The notes under the pieces: model-generated
Told to the model about the DNA's origin: nothing
What the model saw: only the letters and a program-made list of their open reading frames with translations
Databases searched by the model: none
Position numbers and translations under genes: made by a program
Part shown: piece by piece, positions 35,465-45,268 of the stretch
Numbering within the stretch: position 1 is the first letter of the stretch
How the letters are laid out: each line of letters begins with the position of its first letter
From: Notolepis coatsorum
Lineage: Eukaryota; Chordata; Actinopteri; Aulopiformes; Paralepididae
Length of the DNA: 64,000 bases
Assembly (NCBI GenBank): GCA_963971535.1
Contig: OZ020594.1
Location: 115,417,127-115,481,126 of the forward strand
Direction of reading: 5' to 3'

Positions 35465-38400
35465 GAACGCATATAATGCTCAAAAATGTTTTGCCTACTA
35501 AAACAGATATTTGTGACAAATACAATTTACTGTGATGATGGCGCCGCCCCGACCGGCTGCCTCTCTGTTCGCTCCGTCGAGACTGTGTTTACTTTTGTTA
35601 ATATTTATAGTTTTTAGAGTTTTGTGCGTACCAACTGTTGGTGCATTTAATGTATATGACCGTCAGTCACTCATAGACATTGGATTACGGGAAACTTACC
35701 AACTGGATTACTCGCTGGATCAGCTTTCCGAACCACACCAATGGCCTGAAGAAATTCTCCGGAGACTAGGACCAGACCCTTTGTTCCCAGAGCCCAGGAA
35801 AAGACGACGAGGAAAGAGGGCTGGGATCCGAAACAGGCTGAGATCCAGACGCCACCGTACACCACTTCCCAGTATATTGCTAGCCAATGTACAATCAATA
35901 GACAATAAACTGGATGACATCCGAGCAAGGATTCAATATCAAAGAGACGTTAGGGACTGCAATGTCCTTTGCTTCACCGAAACATGGCTCACACCGGAGG
36001 TTCCAGATCACGCAATTCAACCAGCGGATCACTTCTTTATCCATCGAAAGGATCGGACATCATCAGAGTCCGGTAAACAACGTGGAGGAGGTATTGCCTT
36101 CATGTTTAACAAAAATTGGAGTGATCCAACGAACGTGAAGGAATTATCCAACCACTGCTCCCCAGAACTGGAATATATAACCATCAAGTGTCGTCCTTTC
36201 TTCCTCCCGAGGGAGTTAACGGCGATCGTCCTGGTCGGAGTGTATATTCCACCGCAAGCCAGCAACAAGGTTGCGCTCTCCAGACTACACGACGAGGTAA
36301 ATAGAATACAAGTGGCTAACGTTAACGCCGCCATTTTAGTACTGGGAGATTTCAATAGCGCCAATCTGAGAAAGGTATTGCCCGACTTCTATCAGCATGT
36401 GACTTGCAACACCAGAGGCGGTAACATCCTAGATCACTGTTACACGCAATTTAAAGGTGGCTACAAGGCTCATTCTGATAGTGGCTTTGGCAAGTCAGAT
36501 CACGCATCCATTTTCCTTTCACCAAAGTACAGACGGAGAATTAAAAGTACTCCCGTAGTCTCGCGAGAGGTGCAGAAATGGGATCTGACGTCAGAAGAGA
36601 CGATCCGGTCAGTGTTTCACCACACAGACTGGATTGTGTTCCGCGACACAGATAACATTAATGCCTACACGGAGACAGTGCTGGACTATGTCTGTACTAG
36701 GGTGAAAGAAACAATCCCCACTACCAAAATGAAAGTTTACCCAAATCAAAAACCCTGGGTAGACAAATCCGTCCGTGAAGCTCTGAGAGAGCGCACCAAA
36801 GCATACAATGACGGCCTAGTGGCAGGCAACATGGATGACCACAAGGTGGCGCGACACAACGTAAGGAGGACAGTGTCAGAGGCCAAACGGCGCTACAGGG
36901 ATAAAATTGAACTCCAGTTTGAACAAGCTGACTCTAGAGCTATGTGGCAGGGGCTCAAAACGATGACAGACTACAAAGGCGCCTCCCTCAAACTGAACAG
37001 TGACATCTCCTTAGCAAACGACCTCAATACCTTCTATGCGAGGTTTGATGCTGGTAATAACAACACCAGCTCACAAGCCTCGGCAATGGGGGGGGGGGGG
37101 TCGGCTGCTGATGGAGGCGCAGTGTTCAGGGTAACAGAGCATGAGGTGAGGCGGACCTTTAAAAAAGTGAATATCAGGAAGGCAGCAGGTCCGGACGGCA
37201 TCCCCGGCCGCGTCCTAAAAGTCTGTGCCGACCAACTGGCCCCAGTATTCACTGACATATTTAACCTGTCCTTAGAACAGGCTGTCATCCCCACCTGCCT
37301 GAAGAAGTCCACTATTATCCCTGTACCCAAAAAATCCAAGCCTGCTTGCCTCAACGACTACCGCCCTGTAGCTCTCACCTCCATAGCCATGAAGTGCTTT
37401 GAGAAGCTAGTAAAGGGCTACATCTGCTCCTCCCTCCCCATCAACATGGACCCCCTGCAATTTGCATACCGCCCCAACAGGTCCACGGAGGACGCCATAT
37501 CCCATGTGCTGCACACAGCAGCATCACACCTGGACAAGAGGCAGGGGAACTATGTGAGAATGCTATTCATCGACTACAGCTCGGCATTCAATACCATAGT
37601 CCCCTCCATACTCATAGCCAAGCTCAGGGACCTGGGCTTGGGCTATGACCTCTGCCAGTGGGTCTTGGACTTCCTGACTGGCAGACCCCAGGTGGTGAGA
37701 GCAGGCAACTGCACCTCCTCATCCATCACCCTCAACATAGGGGCCCCCCAGGGCTGTGTTCTGAGTCCCCTCCTCTACTCCCTGTACACACACGACTGTG
37801 TGGCTCAGCGGAGTAGCAATACAATCGTCAAATTTGCTGACGACACAGTGGTGGTGGGCCTGATCTCTGCCAACGACGAGAGGGCCTACCTGGAAGAGGT
37901 CAAGGTCCTGGCGGGATGGTGCCAGGAAAACAGCCTCTCCCTGAACGTCAGCAAAACAAAGGAGATGATTGTGGACTTCAGGAGGTCGGGGGTCAAGGAC
38001 TACAGCCCCCTCAGCATCGACGGGGCACCGGTTGAGAGAGTCAACAGCTTCAAGTACCTCGGAGCCTACATATCCGAGGACTTGACATGGACCACACACA
38101 TTAACAGTGTGGTGAAGAAGGCACGACAACGCCTCTACTTCCTCAGGCGCCTAAGGAAGTTCCAAGTCAGCCAGAAGATCCTTAAGAACTTCTACTCATG
38201 TACAATAGAGAGCATCTTGACCGGCAACATCACCTCCTGGTTTGGGAATAGCACTGCAAAAGACCAAAGCAGACTACAAAGAGTGACACGTTCAGCCGAA
38301 CGCACAATTGGAGGGGGGCTCCCCACCCTCCAGAACATTTACTACAAGCGTTGCAAGGGCAAGGCTAAGAGAATCATTAAAGACTCCAGTCACCCGAACA

Positions 38401-39020
38401 ACTGCCTCTTCGAACTGCTGCGGTCAGGCAAGCGATACAGGAGTCTCAAGGCGAGCACAGAAAGACTCAGAAGTAGCTTCTATCCCCAGGCCATCAGGCT
38501 GCTAAACGAACAATGAATGAACACTACACAACAACAACCACCAAACGCACATAGCACACACATCCACACGCACACACCCACTTTAAACAAACACACTGTA
38601 GCACCCACTCCACACACTTTATAGCACACACCCACTTTAAACAAACACACTGTAGCACCCACTCCCCACACTTTATATTTATGGATGAAGGATTGCACTA
38701 CAACTCGTACACCTTACTGTAAATTGTACCTAAAATTGTACCTCATCCCATTTCTGCTTTGCACTAGATAGTACTGTACATTAGTACACTGCATAGTATT
38801 GTGTATTGTATATTATATGGTAACTCAGAACATTGTACATATGTCTATACCGAACACTGTGACCTCATTTTCTTCTTCTAAATTCATGCTATATTATGTT
38901 ATTATGTTATTTGATACTATCTTGTCTAGCACAGTCTCTGGAGCGTAACAGTAAGAAGCATTTTGTATGAAAGTATTCTGTACTTCTGTATGACAACTAT
39001 TAAAGAACTTGAACTTGAAC
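35465..39020 (+). mobile_element. LINE-A (L2/CR1-like), apparently complete
   Basis: It contains one long ORF (35535-38516), a 3' UTR (38517 to about 39008) with short tandem copies of actttaaacaaacacactgt and ccactccacacact words, and a terminal ttgaacttgaac simple repeat. Its 5' boundary is uncertain because about 70 bp of unexplained sequence separates the LINE-B tail from the ORF. No ORF1 was seen. It is nearly identical to the truncated copy at 3896-6395, implying recent activity of the family. Confidence 0.88.
35535..38516 (+). CDS. LINE-A ORF2: endonuclease-reverse transcriptase, intact
   Basis: About 993 residues with no internal stop. An AP-type endonuclease comes first. Counting from the GTG codon one triplet upstream of the ATG, its key residues are Asn119 (LLANVQS), Glu150 (FTETWL), Asp273/Asn275 (LGDFN) and Asp323/His324 (KSDHA). 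The reverse transcriptase follows, with FIDYSSAF near 679-686, GAPQG near 737 and FADDT near 768. The C-terminus ends in HPNN and [13 protein letters not shown]. The enzyme would nick target DNA and copy its own RNA there. All catalytic residues I can check are present, so it may be active. Oddities are a hydrophobic stretch at residues 18-30 and a 13-G tract coding a Gly run that is a frameshift hot spot in the sister copy. The start could be ATG 35535 or 35538. Confidence 0.92.
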   Translation: MMAPPRPAASLFAPSRLCLLLLIFIVFRVLCVPTVGAFNVYDRQSLIDIGLRETYQLDYSLDQLSEPHQWPEEILRRLGPDPLFPEPRKRRRGKRAGIRNRLRSRRHRTPLPSILLANVQSIDNKLDDIRARIQYQRDVRDCNVLCFTETWLTPEVPDHAIQPADHFFIHRKDRTSSESGKQRGGGIAFMFNKNWSDPTNVKELSNHCSPELEYITIKCRPFFLPRELTAIVLVGVYIPPQASNKVALSRLHDEVNRIQVANVNAAILVLGDFNSANLRKVLPDFYQHVTCNTRGGNILDHCYTQFKGGYKAHSDSGFGKSDHASIFLSPKYRRRIKSTPVVSREVQKWDLTSEETIRSVFHHTDWIVFRDTDNINAYTETVLDYVCTRVKETIPTTKMKVYPNQKPWVDKSVREALRERTKAYNDGLVAGNMDDHKVARHNVRRTVSEAKRRYRDKIELQFEQADSRAMWQGLKTMTDYKGASLKLNSDISLANDLNTFYARFDAGNNNTSSQASAMGGGGSAADGGAVFRVTEHEVRRTFKKVNIRKAAGPDGIPGRVLKVCADQLAPVFTDIFNLSLEQAVIPTCLKKSTIIPVPKKSKPACLNDYRPVALTSIAMKCFEKLVKGYICSSLPINMDPLQFAYRPNRSTEDAISHVLHTAASHLDKRQGNYVRMLFIDYSSAFNTIVPSILIAKLRDLGLGYDLCQWVLDFLTGRPQVVRAGNCTSSSITLNIGAPQGCVLSPLLYSLYTHDCVAQRSSNTIVKFADDTVVVGLISANDERAYLEEVKVLAGWCQENSLSLNVSKTKEMIVDFRRSGVKDYSPLSIDGAPVERVNSFKYLGAYISEDLTWTTHINSVVKKARQRLYFLRRLRKFQVSQKILKNFYSCTIESILTGNITSWFGNSTAKDQSRLQRVTRSAERTIGGGLPTLQNIYYKRCKGKAKRIIKDSSHPNNCLFELLRSGKRYRSLKASTERLRSSFYPQAIRLLNEQ

Positions 39021-39188
39021 TATTATTTGGCCGGTAAAAAATATACTTGGCCGGTGGATTTTTTTCATCTACCAATCCCCCTGGCGGTGTGAGCCAAAAA
39101 GTAAATTTTTCACCTCTGATCATAAGATATACAGTATTTGTATACCTAAATAGCTAGCCTGTTGTTTTTGCGTTCATTTGGACTTTAG

Positions 39189-42100
39189 ACTTGGTGGTGG
39201 TGGGGTTTGTGAGGACTACCCAGCGAGAGCACAAGACAAGAATATAGAGGACTACCCACAGTTAAAGGTAATCCCTGTCGTGGATTATGATCATTCCTAA
39301 TCTTTATGTGGGGGTCTTAAATTACCAGTAGGCTAATTGCATGTCTCCTGTAGGGTTGGCTGCCTGACAAGTTTCCGCTTCATGTGTGCAAGTATGAAGA
39401 AGAGGTGGCCCCATTAGTAGACCACACTGGTTTCGTGTGTACAGTACACGCGGATGTCCGTACTGTGGAACAGGCCAATGAGTGGGTGGTGTTGGTGAAT
39501 GAGTCATCTGGCGTGACATGGAGAGTGGAGGTTACCCGACCAAGGGTGGGGAACCGTGTCCTATTCAAGGTAGGGCTGGGCGATATGGCCTTAATATGAT
39601 ATCACGATATTTTCTGACCTTTCGGCGATACACGATACACATCACAATGTTTTTCTTTTTTTCCCCAAACAATTCATTATTAGGCTTACCAAGACAGTAT
39701 TTGAGTTTGCAAGCTAACATTAAAGACAAAATAAAATACCCATGCATTTAGCATTTTTATATTAGATTTAGATTATTGGATTATTAGATTATATATTGCA
39801 TATATTTAGCAATGAGATATTATATGATTTAGATATGAAATATGATGAATTGAAAATGGGGGACCCTGATGTAAACAAGACAAAAGTCTTTCTCTGGTCT
39901 GCATCCCCTTAACAATTGTATGTATTGAACTGTACTGTACCCATTCTGCAATATGTTAATAAAGTTTTGAATCAATCAATCAATCAATCAATAGCATTTT
40001 TACGAAACTACTGTATATTTGTATGTCTCTAAATGTTTTGATGAATTGAAAATGGAGGACCCTTATGTAAAAAAGCCGAAAGTCTTTTTCTGGTCTTCAT
40101 CCTCCAGTCCACTGTTGTTGTATTGAGCTGTACTGTATTGTACCCAATCTGCAATCTGTTAATAAAGTTCTCGTTCATTCAATCATTCAGCCTGCAACAG
40201 AATAATTTTGATTGACAGTCGAGTCTGCCAATTATGACACACCGCTTGCACCCGCCCTGCTGTTCTTAGCACCAATCGGCAAGCGCTATTCGTTTTTTAC
40301 TTTCCGCTCTGTCCGCCATTGATTTTGACGAGAGCTCAACAACAGCAACAACGTTAGCTCGCCGCGGCCGACGAGTTAGATTACCAGCGCACCGCAGCAT
40401 GACTAAACGAGGCATAATGATTTTACTGCAACGAATGTTATAATAAAAGCCTTTCCATACATCTGTCTGATTGAAAACTTTATTAACAGACCGCAGAATG
40501 GGCACAACTCATCACGGGCTGAGATATGAACGAGTAATGCTTGCTATCTATGTCGTCCTCGGCCGTTGCTATGTTCGGGTAAATACGCTGATGTTATTGA
40601 ACGTGTAACTATATAACGTTAATGCCACAAAACAAATGCCTTTGTTAGTGATTGGCTAAAGAGCCGCATGCGGCCTCGAGGCCGCAGGTTGCCGACCACT
40701 GCTAACCCATACTGCATTCAATCAAAATGTTGTGCAGAAAAGTTACAGGTGCCAGCATAAGGTGAAGGGGCCAAGACAAGGCAAGCAGAAATCCAAAAAC
40801 ACCGGCTGCCAAGCTACCATGGCTGTTACACTAAAAAATAGAGGAATGACCCGGTGAGTTTGAACTGTACAATACTTATAATTCAATTGTTTTTATGGAC
40901 ATAACAGTTGGGGCCTAGTTTTTATTGTTAAGTTGATTTTGATTTGTTTTACAGGAGCAAAGACCCACACATCCCTCATTTTCCATTGCACGTTTGCATT
41001 GTGAATAGGCACAATCACAATCTCCATGATGCAGATGCCATTCGCTATAGAGATGTTGGACAAAAGGCCATAGACACATTGATGGGGTTATTTGCGATTG
41101 GCCACACGCCTCCTTCTGCTTTGGCTGTGCTAAAGCACGATATCATAATCGAACAAGGAGACTCATACGTCTATGCTGCAGCCAACAGAGAGATCTGCCC
41201 AGACATGCCCTATGTGCAAAAGTAAATGTTTAATTATAAACTACAGTACTGCCAAAATATTCATAACCATGTAGATGTTCATTTAATTGGAATTTTATGC
41301 AGTTACAATTCCACCAACTAAATTCGTGTTCTATGACAGATTATTCGCAAAGGTGTACAAGGACCAATCTGGCACCCAGAGTGGCCCGAGTATGGTGGAG
41401 GCCCTCGGTCAACAGGTGGAAACCTACAACGCCAAGTGCCAGGACAGCTGTGCCGTAATGGGAACCTCTTCTCAGGGAGCCCCATTAATTGCGGTGTGCT
41501 CTCCCCTGATGAAACGAGTGCACCACCAGGTATTTTGGCTATTTGTATCTGTATACTGTGATTTTGTCATGGTGTTCCATTCACAGTGGTGCTGAGGTGG
41601 CAACTAAGTAACACACTAACTAACACTAACTATGCCTGCCTCTGTGTCTGTCTGTCTGTCCGTCTGTGTTTGTTGGTCTGTCAGCTGAAGCACAGTGGCG
41701 AACTCTGCTTCATAGACTCTTCAGGAAACATGGATAGGGAGAACATGAGTGTTTTTTTGTTGCTGACCCACAGCCCTGCCGGAGGTCTACCATTGGGGAT
41801 CTTCTTCTGCCAGTCTGAGGACGAGGAGACTATTTTTGAAGGGTTACAGCTGCTGAAGAATTTGATTGGAGAGAGGGCCTTTGCTGCCAGGGGAGCAGCA
41901 GGGCCACAGGTCTTCATCACGGATGACTGCAAGGCAGAGAGGGGAGCCTTAGGGAGGGCATTCCCACTAGCCACTCCTCTCCTGTGCTCCTTCCATCTGC
42001 TACAAGCAGTATGGAGATGGCTGTGGAGCAAGGAGAGTCTGGTGGCGTGCCGAGACAGACCAACTCTGTTCACTCTGGTTAAAGAGATGCTCTACTCCAA

Positions 42101-43458
42101 GGAGATGGCAGAGGTGGACAGGCTGTACTTGGAGGCGAGAGAGCACCCTGTTGCAGTGAGGTTAGTGCTTAGACAAGTTTGCTTATGTTTAGCTGTACAC
42201 AGACATTCCCACAATCACACAGCAGTCTTGCAAATTCGGTGCAAGAAAGTCAGGAGGCTTGTGTTTGCATACTTCATGTGTGTCGACCTCTTCATGAGCC
42301 TGCTGTCATTACATCCATGTATGTGCATTTTCTGTGTTTGTTTCCTTATTTGATCAATTGCAGGTATGAAAAGTACCTGCGGTACATTGAGCGCCTGTAC
42401 AGTCGCAGGGAGTGTTGGGCACTCAGTTACCGGGGCAGCCGCGATCTCCTCACCTGTGGAAATAACACCAACAATTTAGCTGAAGCAGCGATGCGGGTGG
42501 TCCTCAAGGACAAGATCCTCCAGAGGACGAAAGCCTTCAATCCAGGCCAACTGTTTGACCTCCTGACCTCGAGGCTGGATGTCTACTATGAGGCCCGCAT
42601 TGTGGATGTTGCCCTCGGACGCTGGGAGGCGTACCAGAAGAGGAGATTCCTTCCCCAGGATTGCAACCACACTGCATCTCAGATTCAACAGGTACTATAT
42701 CAAATGCATACTTTTAGAGATTACTGCAGTAACCAGTGCAGATTTAGCCATTCTGTAATGTCCCTTGTATGACTTATGATTTGTATAGCTTGAGGACAAC
42801 ACGTATGAGGTGAAGGGGTCGGTGAAGGCCCAGGGGACATACATCGTGGACATGGAGATGGAGCTGTGCTCATGCCCGGCAGGACAAACTGGGGCCCCAT
42901 GTAAACACCTGGCAGCAGTGGTCAAGTTTTACAGTGTGGATATGTCCAGCACTTTCCTCCCCACAAGTCTGGAGATGAGAGCAGAAATGCTCAAATTAAC
43001 ATCAGGAGGTAAAGCTAATACCTTTCTTTTCACAATAAACCGTAATAGACCTTTCCTACACTGAACGCAAGTCCCGCCCCCCATTGTTACTGTTGCTATG
43101 TCCCACAATTAGAGACGGGGGAGAATCTCCCATCTGACCAGATCTGCCCTTAGTTCCTTGATTAACTTTCCATAATTGGCGTCATATAATTGTTGTGGTG
43201 GGAGTGATTACAATGCTTAGATATCGGAATCCAGCTTTGGACCATTTGAACTAGTATCTCCCATCTGCATGCCAGTCATTCCAGGGTAAGTAATACCACC
43301 CTCGCGCGGGCACGCACACACACACACACACACCATAAGATGTGAGATGCGGATGTCTTTGTGTCAACAGAAGCCACCCCTGGACCAAGCAGTACGCCCA
43401 TCCCCATGGAACAGCTGCAAGAAACCGGTTAGTTATGAACTGTCTGTTTGTGTCACTT

Positions 43459-43526
<68 letters not shown>

Positions 43527-44259
43527 TTAACTATGTAGGATTCCCTACTCCAGCCACAAGTGTTAAATAGGATATAATAATATGAAGGATGTACATCCTT
43601 GATGTTGTTCAAACCCTGTGACTACCATACAGACAGACCATTCTAGTTCTCCTTGGTTCAGCAGAGAGCAATGTGCATAATGGTAATTATTACCTATACT
43701 ATACTGCATGTACAATACCAGCATACACATTCAAAATAAACCTATTCCCTTATTGTCACACATTCAGATGATGACGACTCTGATCTCGCGGATCAGAGTC
43801 TCCTTGGTTCAGCAGAGAGCAATGTGCATAATGGTAATTATTACCTATACTATACTGCATGTACAATACCAGCATACACATTCAAAATAAACCTATTCCC
43901 TTCTTATTGTCACACATTCAGATGATGACGACTCTGATCTCGCAGAGGTGATCTCAGATATGAGGCGACGCAGCGGGGACCCCCTCTTCACTGCTGGACT
44001 CAAGGCCATGTCAAAACAGTATCTGCTGCTGAAGAGAAACCCTTCCGCAATGTTGTCAGCCTTCCACACATTCGGCAAGTCCGGGAGCCTGTCGACGACG
44101 AGGGCTGCCACATTACGGCCGGCTGCAAGGCCCGATCATTGGCTGCCAGCCAACTGCAGTGGCGCGCAGGAAGTTGCCAGCCGGCTCAACGAGGCGAGTT
44201 CAAGTTGGGCGACCTGCGAAGCAACACAACCTGAGCTTGTCGGTGGCTTTGAACACTAG
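39189..44259 (+). CDS. MULE transposase/SWIM zinc-finger protein, multi-exon gene
   Basis: Exons proposed: 39189-39267, 39354-39569, 40738-40853, 40955-41221, 41340-41529, 41685-42160, 42364-42691, 42789-43008, 43371-43427, 43647-43682, 43768-43833, 43922-44259. All have AG/GT borders and matching phases. With the candidate exon at 34881 they give 2409 nt, ending at TAG 44257. Domain order: a FAR1/FLYWCH-like zinc region (YRCQH about 108-112, GCQA about 128-131, then NRHNHNLH); a MULE-type DDE core with Asp307 (CFIDSSG), Asp376 (FITDD), C397-x2-H400 and Glu495 (NNLAEA); and a SWIM finger, C591-x-C593...C602-x-H604. The protein would bind and cut DNA, or be a domesticated derivative. Intact catalytic residues favour a once-functional transposase. 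Multiple introns and the absence of visible terminal repeats favour a host-type gene. The last exon may carry a frameshift. Expression is unknown. Confidence 0.75.
39354..39569 (+). CDS. MULE/SWIM gene: exon before the zinc region
   Basis: Encodes GWLPDKFPLHVCKYEEEVA and onward, then EQANEWVVLVNESSGVTW and RPRVGNRVLFK. It joins in phase 0 to KSYRCQH of the next exon, producing the usual 'kgkrVlyk-YRCQH' style junction of MULE zinc regions. The donor gtaggg at 39570 consists of one host G followed by the terminal repeat of the inserted MITE. Confidence 0.75.
39571..40640. mobile_element. hAT-like element tagggctgggcgatat filling intron 3, right end lost
   Basis: It starts tagggctgggcgatatggcc and is collinear, inverted, with 16628 back to about 13500 minus that copy's three insertions. 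It contains two LINE-B tails (39840-39990 and 40030-40190). The expected right end (atcgcccagccct) is absent. After about 40640 the sequence changes to a different transposon end (gagccgcatgcggcctcgag), so no target duplication can be checked. Confidence 0.8.
41685..42160 (+). CDS. MULE/SWIM gene: DDE core exon
   Basis: Contains the first two catalytic aspartates (CFIDSSG and FITDDC) and the LLCSFHLLQ motif typical of MULE transposases. It starts in phase 0 after ggtctgtcag and ends in phase 2 at gtgag|gttagt. The third catalytic residue (Glu, NTNNLAEA) is in the next exon. Confidence 0.85.
42789..43008 (+). CDS. MULE/SWIM gene: SWIM zinc-finger exon
   Basis: Translates to LEDNTYEVKGSVKAQG, then ELCSCPAGQTGAPCKHLAAV. 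The C-x-C...C-x-H spacing followed by AAV is a standard SWIM finger. It starts phase 0 after tgtatag and ends phase 1 at caggag|gtaaag. Confidence 0.88.
43310..43522. repeat. (CA)n microsatellites in introns 9 and 10
   Basis: Two CA runs, about 43313-43332 and 43467-43522, flank exon 43371-43427. Frames of Thr-His or Cys-Val repeats here are not genes. Confidence 0.95.
43648..43943. repeat. Tandem duplication of about 145 bp within the MULE/SWIM gene
   Basis: The block 43648-43789 (tctccttggttcagcagaga to ctgatctcgc) recurs at 43799-43943, differing by a 3-bp gain (ttc) and very few substitutions. The duplication joined the head of one exon to the tail of another. It created the 66-nt exon 43768-43833 between 43647-43682 and 43922-44259 while keeping phase 1 on both sides. 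Confidence 0.92.
43922..44259 (+). CDS. MULE/SWIM gene: last exon, possible frameshift
   Basis: Encodes DDDDSDLAEVISDMRRRSG and onward through SAFHTFGKSGS and ends at TAG 44257. After about 44100 another frame looks more like the family's basic tail: GCQPTAVARRKLP, then GRPAKQHNLSLS, closing at a TAA near 44292. That suggests a small indel around 44090-44140. This part is pattern judgement only. Confidence 0.6.
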
Positions 44260-44343
44260 TGGGACGAAAAAAACATTGAAGCTCATAGTGTAACGGTCTG
44301 TATCGGACAAAGTCTGCCACAACCAACAGTCATCAGTCGTTAA

Positions 44344-45264
44344 CACATTGACTGCCACGCTTCTATCCATCAATGTATGCTCACTGCCACCAGTCTAAAC
44401 CTATGGAGATGTTCACCTTCTTTGCAGGGCTATAACTTTTTCAATTGTATTGCTAAATTGACATTACTATGGCCCATTCAACATCGATTATCTATCGTTC
44501 AGGATGTAGGAACGTTATACTTTTTCATTCATAGATTCTTCCAAAAATAGCTTCTAGAATATTTTTCTGCAGTAATTCATAGAACGTGAGTTATAGGCAT
44601 AAACGCATATATAGATTATCAACTGCCGTTTATTGCCGATACACGCTATATTAAAAAAATCAACGGTACATGATCATATACGTTATGATTCATCATGCGC
44701 GGATGAAGGGGTTGTTTATAATTCCGTGATCGTCAGTAAATGCTTTATGTAGTATGGGTGATATATTGATCAGAGCGGTTTGCATTGAAAAGAATAAACA
44801 ATCAAGCTGAAAGTAACGTTACTGTCCTCTTACCGTTCGCCGATGAGACTGGAGGAAAAAGATCCCACTTATTTGACGTCGATCGACTAGATCCATTTCC
44901 GGTTTGTATGGCGCAATAAACGCCCAAATCATATCGATTATTGAGTTATGGCAGCGATCCATTGCACGCCAGTGTGTGTCTATAGTCCCGCAATGATATG
45001 TGACTGCCGGACGGATTTCCCAGATGCACCGAGATCACCAGATCCACTTCCGGTTGTAACTCGCCCGATCATCCACCAGGCGGAGGTATTGAGGCGTTGC
45101 ACTGTTGTGCAGAGTCCCACTGTAGAGGCAGAGGCTGGGTGGCGGAATTATGAATGCCATGGCGAAAAAATGAAATATGAACTCAATAATGTCGTACAGC
45201 GTGGTCTGGCAGAATTAGCATGGCCAGCAAACACGTCGTAAGCCTTTTTTTGGCGGTCAATGTG
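44344..45264. mobile_element. piggyBac-like element (type 2), just downstream of the gene
   Basis: TTAA lies at 44340-44343 and 45265-45268. The ends are cacattgactgccacgc and, complemented, cacattgaccgccaaaa, a clear terminal inverted repeat. It starts 85 bp after the MULE/SWIM stop codon, so it may lie in the 3' UTR. No transposase. Related copies: 28771-29572, 31811-32740 and part of 17857-18770. Confidence 0.85.
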
Positions 45265-45268
45265 TTAA

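Larger units (their letters stand above)
34948..39118. mobile_element. hAT-like element interrupted by LINE-B and LINE-A
   Basis: The ends are cagggctgaaaatta at the left and, at the right, a sequence whose complement is cagaggtgaaaaattta. The exact duplication atcataag lies at 34940-34947 and 39119-39126. The element's own DNA is about 34948-35114 and 39021-39118, rich in ccggcaggt/ggccggt. The rest is LINE-B tail and LINE-A. It lies in intron 1 of the MULE/SWIM gene. Confidence 0.88.

Noticed and set aside
41287..41340. Alternative acceptor at ttatgcag (41302) for the sixth exon
   Set aside because: It puts the downstream MULE sequence out of phase with the preceding exon. The acceptor ending at 41339 keeps the phase.
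41681..42073. Minus-strand open frame opposite the DDE exon
   Set aside because: The plus strand carries the recognisable MULE motifs and splice sites. The antisense frame has none.
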